Shown here: in pieces, positions 1-5,588 of the stretch | How the letters are laid out: every line of letters begins with the position of its first letter | Numbering within the stretch: position 1 is the first letter of the stretch | NCBI GenBank assembly: GCA_025927665.1 | Contig: JAICKZ010000103.1 | Coordinates: 1-10,234 of the forward strand | Direction of reading: 5' to 3' | Origin: Steroidobacteraceae bacterium | GTDB taxonomy: Bacteria > Pseudomonadota > Gammaproteobacteria > Steroidobacterales > Steroidobacteraceae | Length of the DNA stretch: 10,234 nucleotides | Program-made: the position numbers and the translations under genes | Notes under the pieces: generated by a model | Database searches by the model: none | What the model was told of the DNA's origin: nothing | What the model saw: only the letters and a program-made list of their open reading frames with translations

Positions 1-72
1 AAGATATTCGCGACGCTTTTGCAAGCCTTCAGCAATGCGCCTTTCCATTTTATCTTGCTTGGCGTTTTTCAT
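1..72 (-). CDS. 5' end of an unidentified gene, cut by the window edge
   Basis: The first 24 codons of a minus-strand gene begin with ATG at 72..70 and run off the left edge. The visible N-terminus reads MKNAKQDKMERRIAEGLQKR and continues REYL. It is strongly basic and looks like an amphipathic helix with no signal peptide. I do not recognise the family, and 24 residues are too few to assign one. The start is supported by the plausible promoter about 35 bases upstream; the Shine-Dalgarno is weak (AGAAG about five bases before the ATG). The dense palindromes in that promoter suggest a regulated, possibly autoregulated gene, but this is inference. Confidence 0.5.
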   Translation of the reverse strand, partial: MKNAKQDKMERRIAEGLQKRREYL

Positions 73-106
73 AACGACTTCTAACTATTAATATCTCTTT
101 GTATTT

Positions 107-136
107 ATAATATCACTATATCCACTATAGTGTCAC
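107..136 (-). promoter_or_regulatory. Putative sigma70 promoter for the leftmost gene
   Basis: On the minus strand, GTGACA (136..131) and TATTAT (112..107) form a plausible -35/-10 pair with an 18-base spacer. They are placed to give a leader of roughly 28 bases before the ATG at 72. The spacer contains the symmetric elements listed separately, so a bound repressor would block RNA polymerase. The -35 is a weak match and the surroundings are AT-rich, so a chance match is possible. Confidence 0.4.
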
Positions 137-140
137 GTGA
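114..140. promoter_or_regulatory. Cluster of palindromes, likely operator
   Basis: Two perfect palindromes abut: CACTATAGTG at 123-132 and TCACGTGA at 133-140. GTGTCAC (130-136) spans their junction as a third small dyad. The half-site CACTATA occurs twice, at 114-120 and 123-129, nine bases apart. All lie inside the promoter proposed for the leftmost gene. Repeated symmetric sites here are what an autoregulatory DNA-binding protein would use. The protein that binds is not identified. Confidence 0.4.
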
Positions 141-297
141 GTTGAAGAAAATTTCTGAAGATTTTTATCAAGTCCATACCAATATCAGGATCGAGAAGCT
201 TACAATTACTCGCACAGAACAATTGTTTGATTCGTTAGATACTCAGCGCAGGGAAATAATCTCATGGCACTCACTACTCATCGTCAACATGGCATGA
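130..297 (+). CDS. Doubtful small ORF, 55 residues, divergent from the leftmost gene
   Basis: An open frame runs from GTG at 130 (or TTG at 142) to TGA at 295-297. It has no ATG start and no convincing Shine-Dalgarno. From the TTG the product begins KKISEDFYQVHTNIRIEK and ends in a short hydrophobic stretch, SLLIVNMA; the mixed charged composition is protein-like. The candidate GTG lies inside the palindrome cluster, so it could form a divergent pair with the leftmost gene. It may equally be a remnant of a lost gene or chance. I do not recognise a family. The rest of the gap up to 411 shows no other supportable gene. Confidence 0.2.
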   Translation: MSRELKKISEDFYQVHTNIRIEKLTITRTEQLFDSLDTQRREIISWHSLLIVNMA

Positions 298-345
298 GCA
301 TAAATTTATGAGTGCAATGAATAAATAATGAGCAGTATTGATTTC

Positions 346-363
346 GTTGGCGCAAGCGCCGAC
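346..363. other. Hairpin downstream of the methyltransferase gene
   Basis: A seven-pair stem with one G-T pair, core GGCG-CAAG-CGCC, lies about 50 bases past the methyltransferase stop. It is the only strong stem in this gap and might end or stabilise that transcript. No run of U follows on either strand, so it is not a standard intrinsic terminator. Confidence 0.25.
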
Positions 364-411
364 TTAAGTGATGGCAAGCAACATGAGTTAATTTTCTTCC
401 AATGCGCTTTG

Positions 412-1014
412 TCAAGGTTTTTTTCTCGCAATAAGCTGAACCACGGAAGCTGTTCCTGCATGACCTTCTCCCTCAGAAACCTCTCGTTCGACTTCGCATA
501 GAAGGAGCGGCTCAAGGTTCGGGAATTCACGAGTAAGCTTATCTGTTGTCATCAGCATATCGGCATCTTTGGGTCCATCTGTATCTCGTGATAGTTGATT
601 CTCCGAGTACGCTTCTAAGATTAGAATTCCATTAGTCTTAAGCGTCCGCTCTATGAGTGGATAGAGTTTGTTTCGAACTGAACTAGGAAGATGCGCCGAA
701 ATTGATATCACCGAACCATAGTAATTTTCTTCCGGTTCAAAAATTGCCAAATCAATGACCCTAGTATTGATTACTACCCCGCGAGATTGAGCTAATTTTT
801 GGGCCTTTTCCAATGCAACCATCGATATATCAACACCTAGGACATCTAATCCACGCGTTGCCAGAAAAACAGCGTTACGCCCCTCGCCTTCTGAAAGAGA
901 CAGGACTGGCCCGCTAAGAAGGTTATAGTGCTCCGCCAAAAATGAATTTGGATTTTTACCGTATAGATAACTATCGCGGCTGTAGCGCTTATTCCAAAAT
1001 GATTCGTCATACAT
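412..1014 (-). CDS. Class I SAM-dependent methyltransferase, TehB-like/small-molecule type
   Basis: The 200-residue product is a complete Rossmann-fold methyltransferase that transfers a methyl group from S-adenosylmethionine; its acceptor is not evident. Motif I reads VLSLSEGEGRNAVFLA (residues 37-52), typical of a family often annotated TehB-like, followed by the acidic residue D62 in GVDIS. The N-terminal FWNKRYS and C-terminal EGEGHAGTASVVQLIARK are also characteristic. The length is normal and no signal peptide is visible, so it should be cytoplasmic. I chose ATG at 1014 because AGGTG (1025..1021) lies six bases upstream; a GTG three codons earlier (1023) overlaps that Shine-Dalgarno and is less likely. 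The gene is divergent from the merR-type gene and is preceded by a promoter of the kind MerR-family activators use, so it is probably that regulator's target. Such pairs often respond to toxic compounds, but the inducer cannot be read from sequence. Confidence 0.88.
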   Translation of the reverse strand: MYDESFWNKRYSRDSYLYGKNPNSFLAEHYNLLSGPVLSLSEGEGRNAVFLATRGLDVLGVDISMVALEKAQKLAQSRGVVINTRVIDLAIFEPEENYYGSVISISAHLPSSVRNKLYPLIERTLKTNGILILEAYSENQLSRDTDGPKDADMLMTTDKLTREFPNLEPLLLCEVEREVSEGEGHAGTASVVQLIARKKP

Positions 1015-1094
1015 AGTATTCACCTAATGATTATGGAAGTTAATAATGTTTCTCATGCCAGATGAATTCACGTGCAAGAGTGACGCTGTGAGTT

Positions 1095-1125
1095 ATCATA
1101 GAAGTTCAAGTCAACTTGAAGTCAA
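1095..1125 (-). promoter_or_regulatory. MerR/SoxR-type promoter with 19-base spacer driving the methyltransferase gene
   Basis: On the minus strand, TTGACT (1125..1120) and TATGAT (1100..1095) are separated by exactly 19 bases. That is the overlong spacing of promoters that need a MerR-family protein to twist the DNA. The bases after the -35 (TCAAGTTGACTTGA...) align one to one with those of the E. coli soxS promoter as I recall it (TCAAGTTAACTTGA...). Transcription would start near 1088, giving a leader of about 74 bases before the methyltransferase ATG at 1014. Confidence 0.8.
1105..1120. promoter_or_regulatory. SoxR-box-like dyad operator
   Basis: TTCAAGT-CA-ACTTGAA is a perfect inverted repeat with seven-base arms and a two-base centre. 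It lies inside the 19-base spacer and touches the last base of the -35. It closely matches the SoxR box (CCTCAAGTTAACTTGAGG). The likely binder is the MerR-family protein encoded from 1150. Bound there, it could activate the leftward promoter and also affect its own rightward transcription. Confidence 0.75.
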
Positions 1126-1133
1126 GCTCTAAT
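1105..1133 (+). promoter_or_regulatory. Putative promoter of the merR-type gene
   Basis: TTCAAG (1105-1110) and TCTAAT (1128-1133), 17 bases apart, are a weak but well-spaced -35/-10 pair for the regulator. The -35 sits on the dyad operator, so the regulator would probably repress its own gene, as is usual for divergent MerR-family loci. Confidence 0.35.
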
Positions 1134-1149
1134 TTCAAAAGGTGAAAAA

Positions 1150-1590
1150 ATGGATATTACTGAAGTCGCAAAGGCCTCCGGACTACCCGCATCCACGTTG
1201 CGATTTTATGAAGAGAAAGGATTGATTCAGTCAATTGGCCGCACCGGTTTGCGACGTCTATTCAATAATAAAATTGTGGAACGACTGGCGTTGATCTCCC
1301 TGGCGCGTAACGCTGGTTTCTCGCTCGACGAGATTAGTAAAATGTTTACGACTGATATCTATAACATTGATAGAGCACTGCTTTCAGCAAAGGCAAACGA
1401 TTTGGATAGAAAAATTAAAGAACTAAGTTCAATGCGCGACGGATTGCGTCATGTCGCAGCATGCAAGGCGCTAAATCATTTTGAGTGTCCAAAATTTCTT
1501 CAGCTCCTGCGGATCGCGGGTAAAAATAAATTTAGGCAAACGAGTAAATTTAAGAAAGGTAAAGTTGATCGAGGAGTGCGGCACGCGTAG
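1150..1590 (+). CDS. MerR-family transcriptional regulator
   Basis: This 146-residue protein has the MerR architecture. An N-terminal winged helix-turn-helix (about residues 1-70) includes the signature STLRFYEEKGLI (15-26) and the wing SIGRTGLRRLF (28-38). It is followed by a long dimerisation helix (about 75-100) and a short effector region. The effector region holds C105, H110 and C113 in ACKALNHFECPKF. The Cys-x7-Cys spacing equals that of the CueR metal loop, but this CxxxxHxxC pattern is also common in uncharacterised MerR subfamilies, so metal sensing is only a possibility. The SoxR cysteine cluster is absent. Beyond residue 122 the tail is unusually basic (KNKFRQTSKFKKGK). AAGGTG, five bases before the ATG, supports the start. 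It is divergent from the methyltransferase gene and is probably its activator. Its stop lies one base from the end of the converging broken nucleotidyltransferase gene. Confidence 0.88.
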   Translation: MDITEVAKASGLPASTLRFYEEKGLIQSIGRTGLRRLFNNKIVERLALISLARNAGFSLDEISKMFTTDIYNIDRALLSAKANDLDRKIKELSSMRDGLRHVAACKALNHFECPKFLQLLRIAGKNKFRQTSKFKKGKVDRGVRHA

Positions 1591-1591
1591 T

Positions 1592-2155
1592 TTAAGCAAT
1601 TGTTAACATGGGTGTAATTTTTGGAGTGCATAAATAACTTATGAGCTGGGCGTTTGCATCCAGCTTTGGCAAAACATGATTGAAATCGGCGTGATCGCTG
1701 GCCCTGGGCGATTTGGCTTTGTACAGTAGTACAACTTCTGGACTGAGATAAGGAGTTCCAGTTTCAGATTGCTGAGTTATAGACTTAAGTGGCGCCGAGA
1801 TTGCCTAGTTTCGACGAAAAAACCATTTATCATCCACAGCCTCGTTGAGAAGAAACTCAAGGCGTTCTAGATCATTCTCAGCGTAGACTTCGTGAACAGG
1901 TAGTTCAAGATATTCATGCACCGGCCAAGCCAAGGAAATGCTATTTACCATTTTCGTAAAATGCCAATCCTGCAAATGCCGACGAAGAATGTGTTGATCA
2001 CGCCGTAGCACAGCGACGTCGATATCTTGATGCGGTCGGGACTGATGCCCCAAGTAAAGATCGATTGCCCAGCCTCCAGCAATCCACCACGACCGCAAAT
2101 AGCCGCGCATGAGTTCTCTGGTACGCAACAACACTTGATCGTTAATGTTTGACAT
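1592..2155 (-). pseudogene. Aminoglycoside-2''-adenylyltransferase-like nucleotidyltransferase, interrupted by an in-frame TAG
   Basis: The open part (ATG at 2155 to TAG at 1807..1805) gives 116 residues. It has the nucleotidyltransferase core: WWIAGGWAIDLYLG (23-36), then RPHQDIDVAVLRRD with likely metal-binding D44 and D46, and EFLLNEAVDDKWFFRRN at the end. Relatives I recall continue well past this point. Here the same frame continues after the TAG for 70 codons to TAA at 1594..1592 and includes PYLSPEVVLLYKAKSPR and HADFNHVLPKLD, the expected C-terminus. The restored length is 187 residues, normal for the family. A single C-to-T change (CAG to TAG) would explain the break; suppression or a sequencing error are alternatives. 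Intact relatives are annotated as adenylylating aminoglycosides, but many have no shown activity. The frame is open upstream to 2278, but that part lies over the DUF3052 gene. The Shine-Dalgarno is weak, and the gene sits 46 bases after DUF3052. Confidence 0.8.
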
Positions 2156-2201
2156 GAGAATGGTTTCTTGGATGCCCTCTCGACAAAGGGTTACCGCATT
2201 C

Positions 2202-2621
2202 TCAGCGAAGCTCTTTACGGACCACGAGCTTGAGCCCTGACCAAACTTCGGTGACGGCGCAGACCTTGATATCGACAAACCCCAAGGGAAGCGCCAATTC
2301 GCGGATCGTATTATCTGTGATGGTGGTTGGAACCTTCGCTGACTTCTTTGGCCAAGAGACCCATAGTACTGCTTCGGGTTTCAGCTTCTTGCGCAAAATC
2401 CCCAAAACATTGGCAAGCTCTTCTCTTTGAGTGACAAAAACCTGAACGACATCGACCTTTGAATCGGGACGGTTTACAAACACGACGGCTGGCGGAAGTG
2501 GGACTAGCAGATTTTTGTATTTCGCTGGCGCCTCAAGAAGCAGAACCCGATGTCCTTCTTTGATGCCAAGCTTCTTGGAGAGCGGCGTTCCCGAATAGCC
2601 GGTACTGCTTAAATTTCCCAT
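2202..2621 (-). CDS. DUF3052 family protein
   Basis: The 139-residue product matches the uncharacterised DUF3052 family over its full length. It starts GYSGTPLSKKLGIKEGHRV (8-26) and has the conserved WVSWPKKS (87-94). It ends with FVDIKVCAVTEVWSGLKLVV (115-134), the family's most conserved stretch. It is soluble, with no signal peptide or membrane segment. The biochemical role is unknown; the N-terminal half resembles a small alpha/beta fold, but I would not assign a reaction. AGGA three bases before the ATG supports the start. It lies between the unrecognised 237-residue gene (60-base gap) and the broken nucleotidyltransferase gene (46-base gap), all on one strand, so they may be co-transcribed. 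A small hairpin (CCCTTT-GTCG-AGAGGG) lies in the downstream gap and has no U tract. Confidence 0.88.
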   Translation of the reverse strand: MGNLSSTGYSGTPLSKKLGIKEGHRVLLLEAPAKYKNLLVPLPPAVVFVNRPDSKVDVVQVFVTQREELANVLGILRKKLKPEAVLWVSWPKKSAKVPTTITDNTIRELALPLGFVDIKVCAVTEVWSGLKLVVRKELR

Positions 2622-2681
2622 GAGTCCTCATGTCGAAAATGAGTAATCGATAACTTGCGTTTAATTCGCTCGACTGATTGG

Positions 2682-3395
2682 TTAATGCTCATCATTTCCA
2701 GACTTACCGTCATCTTTCTGTGCTTGCATCAACTCTCGCTGCTTGCGCTCATACGCCGCCCATCCACCGCGAGGAGGTTTAGGAGAAGGCGGTGGCAAGG
2801 GAGACGACATGTCTATTCGCTCAAGATCAAGCGTGGTGATATCGCCGTCGAATCCAAAAATTGGCAAACGTAAACCAAAGAACGAAGCGCACTCTTCTTC
2901 AGCAATTCTATGAAGCCGTGAAGTACCTCGCTTCAGCTCGGTTGTTTCCGTTCCAGGCATCCAATTCACTTCAACACTGCCTGCGCGAAAGCGCAACTTG
3001 TGTAAGGTTCCATGTTCCGAAATACAGGCCAAGTCAATGCCTTCATCGTCCGAAACGATGCTTAGTGTCTCAGCGGCAACAAGGCGGCTTATCATCACGT
3101 TGAGATTCACAAAGGCTCTTTTGAAGCCATTTCCCCGATTCTTCTTTCTGAGTGATTCATACAACTCATTCAACCCGGTGAGTGGATCGTCGAACTGAAG
3201 TGGCAGATCTTGAATTGCGGGAATGGAGGAAAAAGGATGCTCACCATCGCGTTTAACATTGAATACATCAAGCAACAGCTCATCCACACTCTTGGCGCGG
3301 TAAAGCTTCCACGGCAATGATTTCGGAAGTTGGTGAAGAGCAGCACCGTTCTTCGGCACACTCTTGAATGCTGACAGTGATACCAAGTAACCCAT
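2682..3395 (-). CDS. Unrecognised 237-residue protein with proline-rich, charged tail
   Basis: I do not recognise this protein. The first 195 residues look like a folded soluble domain of mixed alpha/beta character. They include a basic patch SLRKKNRGNGFKR (81-93), a helix FVNLNVMISRLVAAETLSIV (95-114) and a likely strand pair GTLHKLRFRAGSVEVNWMPG (129-148). A linker of prolines follows (SSPLPPPSPKPPRGG, 197-211), then a charged helix and a hydrophilic end (about 213-237). There is no signal peptide or membrane segment. The ATG at 3395 is directly preceded by an in-frame TAG, so the frame cannot extend upstream. No good Shine-Dalgarno is visible, and translation might start downstream. It is the first gene after pilZ on the same strand, across a 105-base gap, and is followed by DUF3052. 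Confidence 0.65.
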   Translation of the reverse strand: MGYLVSLSAFKSVPKNGAALHQLPKSLPWKLYRAKSVDELLLDVFNVKRDGEHPFSSIPAIQDLPLQFDDPLTGLNELYESLRKKNRGNGFKRAFVNLNVMISRLVAAETLSIVSDDEGIDLACISEHGTLHKLRFRAGSVEVNWMPGTETTELKRGTSRLHRIAEEECASFFGLRLPIFGFDGDITTLDLERIDMSSPLPPPSPKPPRGGWAAYERKQRELMQAQKDDGKSGNDEH

Positions 3396-3500
3396 CTATG
3401 CGCACTAAATAATTTCGCTATCGCAATATTGATAAATAAAAGGATGACTGCAAAGTAACATTAGGCGTGGGCAACGAGTTTGCTGATTCTCAACGTCAAA

Positions 3501-3866
3501 TTACATTGTATGCGTGGGCTTGTCGCCGCCTAATGCACCGGCAAGGTAACTTTCTATCTTACGTTGCGTATTGCCACGATCCTGATCACTGAACTGCACG
3601 CCAATACCAGAGGTGCGCTTTCCCTGTGCGCCCTTCGGCGTCATCCAAACCACTTTACCGGCGACGGGCAATTTCTCATCTTCGCCCATCAAGTTAAGCA
3701 GCATGAATACTTCATCGCCCAAACGGTAGTTGCTGTTAGTAGGAATAAACAAGCCGCCATTTTTTACGAATGGCATATACGCCAAGTACAAGGCAGCTTT
3801 GTCCTTGATGGTTAACGTAAGCAATCCGGGTTTACTGCTAGGCTGTCGCATAGAAGGAGAATTCAA
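3501..3866 (-). CDS. pilZ: Type IV pilus assembly protein PilZ
   Basis: The 121-residue product is a single PilZ domain of the original PilZ type needed for type IV pilus formation and twitching. Such proteins work in the cytoplasm with FimX and the PilB ATPase. The stretch YMPFVKNGGLFIPT (30-43), the strand KVVWMTPKG (71-79), GIGVQF (87-92) and the C-terminal THTM are typical. The RxxxR and D/NxSxxG motifs that bind cyclic di-GMP are absent, as in other proteins of this group. The start is TTG at 3866, supported by AGGCAGGA just upstream; an ATG five codons later (3851) has no Shine-Dalgarno. It follows holB by 19 bases, the usual arrangement. TatD, often next, is not here. No clear terminator follows the stop. 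Confidence 0.88.
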   Translation of the reverse strand: MNSPSMRQPSSKPGLLTLTIKDKAALYLAYMPFVKNGGLFIPTNSNYRLGDEVFMLLNLMGEDEKLPVAGKVVWMTPKGAQGKRTSGIGVQFSDQDRGNTQRKIESYLAGALGGDKPTHTM

Positions 3867-3885
3867 TGTATTCCTGCCTCGATTA

Positions 3886-4917
3886 CTAAGAAGCCGTGCT
3901 TAAAGCACGCTGTAAAACCAACAAGACACTTTCGACTGCCAACTCTTTTTGCAGGGCGGTACGTCGCAACCTTGCTTTTAGCTCACGCAGCCGATCGAGT
4001 GCCTGATACATAAGGCTTATGTTTAACACTTGTGAGCCTCCGTGCAAAGATGTGTTCGGCAGATTCAACGTGATTGGATCGTCATTTCCAAGAATTTCAT
4101 TGCGAATGCGTCGTGTCAGCCAGTAATCCAACCAATTCAGGCGTTCATTCAGTTGATCGTCGTTCCAATCTTGTGCGATTTGCGTCACATCAGTCGCACT
4201 TGATAGGGCTGTCAAGGCGGGCGTCATGGTGCGTTGCATAGAGTCAAACGAACCCTGCAAATAATTGATTACTTGTAGCGGCGCGCAATTGGCAAAGTGT
4301 AACAAGTCGCTCGGAACTGTCTTGCCGGTTTGTTGTTGCAACCAATTCTGCGCCACATTCACACTGGGTGTGGTCATCGCCAACTGCTGACAGCGACTAC
4401 GAATAGTGGGAAGCATCGCACCACGTTGTGAGGTGACCAAAATCATTAACGTGCGAGAACCGGGCTCTTCCAGTTTCTTTAACAAACCGTTTGCAGCTGC
4501 AACGGTCATTTGATGAGCAGGTTCAACAATAGCGACTCGATAACCGTGTCGACCACTGGTCATGGACAATCGCTCATTCGCTTCACGAATTTGATCTACC
4601 GATATCTGTTGCTTGTCTTCTTCGGGTTTGATCAATACAAAATCGGGATGTGACCCAGCCATAAATAATTTGCAACTTGTGCACTGTGTACAGGGCTTTA
4701 GTTGCTGAGACGGTGCATTTGATTGAGTATTTATATCGCACAACACTGCATAGGCCAGCCAGCGCGCGAATAAGGATTTGCCCAAACCTTCTATGCCATG
4801 CAACAACAAAGCATGCGGCATTCGATCTGTATTCCATGCCTGTTGCAATTGCAACCACGCAGCTTGTTGCCACGGTAATGGCATCGTATAGGCGAACGAG
4901 GAAGTGGTATCACTCAC
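3886..4917 (-). CDS. holB: DNA polymerase III subunit delta'
   Basis: This is the delta' subunit of the clamp-loader complex, which helps load the beta sliding clamp on DNA. Counting from the chosen start (343 residues), it has a P-loop-like HGIEGLGKS (40-48), four zinc-ribbon cysteines (C60, C76, C79, C82), a Walker-B-region VAIVEPAHQM (128-137), LLKKLEEPG (145-153) and the SRC motif (174-176). The C-terminal third is the helical collar domain. E. coli HolB is 334 residues, so the length fits. I chose GTG at 4917: AGGTG lies seven bases upstream and the start overlaps the tmk stop by eight bases (GTGAGTGA), a sign of translational coupling. A TTG at 4941 and an ATG at 4884 keep the frame but lack such support. 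Confidence 0.92.
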   Translation of the reverse strand: MSDTTSSFAYTMPLPWQQAAWLQLQQAWNTDRMPHALLLHGIEGLGKSLFARWLAYAVLCDINTQSNAPSQQLKPCTQCTSCKLFMAGSHPDFVLIKPEEDKQQISVDQIREANERLSMTSGRHGYRVAIVEPAHQMTVAAANGLLKKLEEPGSRTLMILVTSQRGAMLPTIRSRCQQLAMTTPSVNVAQNWLQQQTGKTVPSDLLHFANCAPLQVINYLQGSFDSMQRTMTPALTALSSATDVTQIAQDWNDDQLNERLNWLDYWLTRRIRNEILGNDDPITLNLPNTSLHGGSQVLNISLMYQALDRLRELKARLRRTALQKELAVESVLLVLQRALSTAS

Positions 4918-5572
4918 GATCCGACACCTGCGACGTTGCAATGAATTGCATTACCACTTGCCTAATTGCATTGGACACATCGTCCAGCGATTTTGATGCA
5001 TCGACTATTTTAAAACGTTGTGGATGCGCAGCAGCACGGGCAAGATACCCAGCGCGTACACGATCAAAGAAAGCTTGCTGTTCGATTTCAAAACGATCGG
5101 TTGGCTTGGTACCACTGATACTGCGTTGCTGCGCACGTTGCATTCCAAGCTCCACAGGAGCGTCCAATAATAACGTCATATCCGGTTGCAGACCTTGTTG
5201 CACCATACTTTCTAACTGTTGAATATGCTCCAGCGATAAACCACGGCCATAACCTTGGTACGCATAACTTGCATCGGTAAAGCGATCGCATACCACCCAC
5301 TCAGCACGTTGTAATGCCGGGATAATGACATTATGCAAGTGAGTAGCACGCGCCGCAAACATCAGCAACAACTCACACGTTGGCGGCATAGGTTCACTAT
5401 CGCGTACTAACAACAATTCACGAATTCGTTCCGCACGCTGCGTTCCACCGGGCTCGCGTGTCATGGTCACCACTATTCCCGCAGCTTCCAATGTCGATTG
5501 CACGACATTGAGCTGCGTAGTTTTACCCACACCCTCGCCGCCTTCTAAAGTGATGAATCTTCCCAATGTCAT
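4910..5572 (-). CDS. tmk: Thymidylate kinase
   Basis: This cytoplasmic enzyme phosphorylates dTMP to dTDP using ATP, an essential step to dTTP. The 220-residue product has the P-loop GGEGVGKTT (11-19), the TREPGGT motif (38-44), the substrate-binding DRFTDASYAYQG (96-107) and a LID region rich in Arg/Gln (about 146-160). The arginine-bearing LID and the Gly, not Arg, in the P-loop centre match the E. coli-type enzyme. The length is slightly above the usual 205-215 because of a C-terminal tail. ATG at 5572 is the natural start, although the Shine-Dalgarno is weak. It follows mltG by 16 bases and overlaps holB by eight. Confidence 0.95.
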   Translation of the reverse strand: MTLGRFITLEGGEGVGKTTQLNVVQSTLEAAGIVVTMTREPGGTQRAERIRELLLVRDSEPMPPTCELLLMFAARATHLHNVIIPALQRAEWVVCDRFTDASYAYQGYGRGLSLEHIQQLESMVQQGLQPDMTLLLDAPVELGMQRAQQRSISGTKPTDRFEIEQQAFFDRVRAGYLARAAAHPQRFKIVDASKSLDDVSNAIRQVVMQFIATSQVSDRE

Positions 5573-5588
5573 TATATTGGATCAACAA

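Noticed and set aside
306..530. 74-residue minus-strand frame overlapping the methyltransferase 3' end
   Set aside because: Mostly out of frame within the well-supported methyltransferase gene, with no family resemblance.
1644..1734. Two inverted repeats, AGCTGG/CCAGCT (1644-1665) and TTGTAC/GTACAA (1719-1734), as merR terminators or operators
   Set aside because: Neither has a U tract, and both fall inside the restored coding sequence of the broken nucleotidyltransferase, which explains the bases there.
2156..2278. N-terminal extension of the nucleotidyltransferase frame
   Set aside because: The extra 41 residues are mostly the DUF3052 3' end read in another frame; family proteins start close to the ATG at 2155.
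3440..3500. Integron attC-like sequence (TTAGGCGTGGGCAACG) suggesting a cassette array
   Set aside because: No matching RYYYAAC/GTTRRRY core pair or long imperfect stem, and the other intergenic gaps show no related sequence.
4677..5222. 181-residue plus-strand frame opposite holB and tmk
   Set aside because: Antisense shadow of two certain genes, with unusual Cys/Arg-rich composition.
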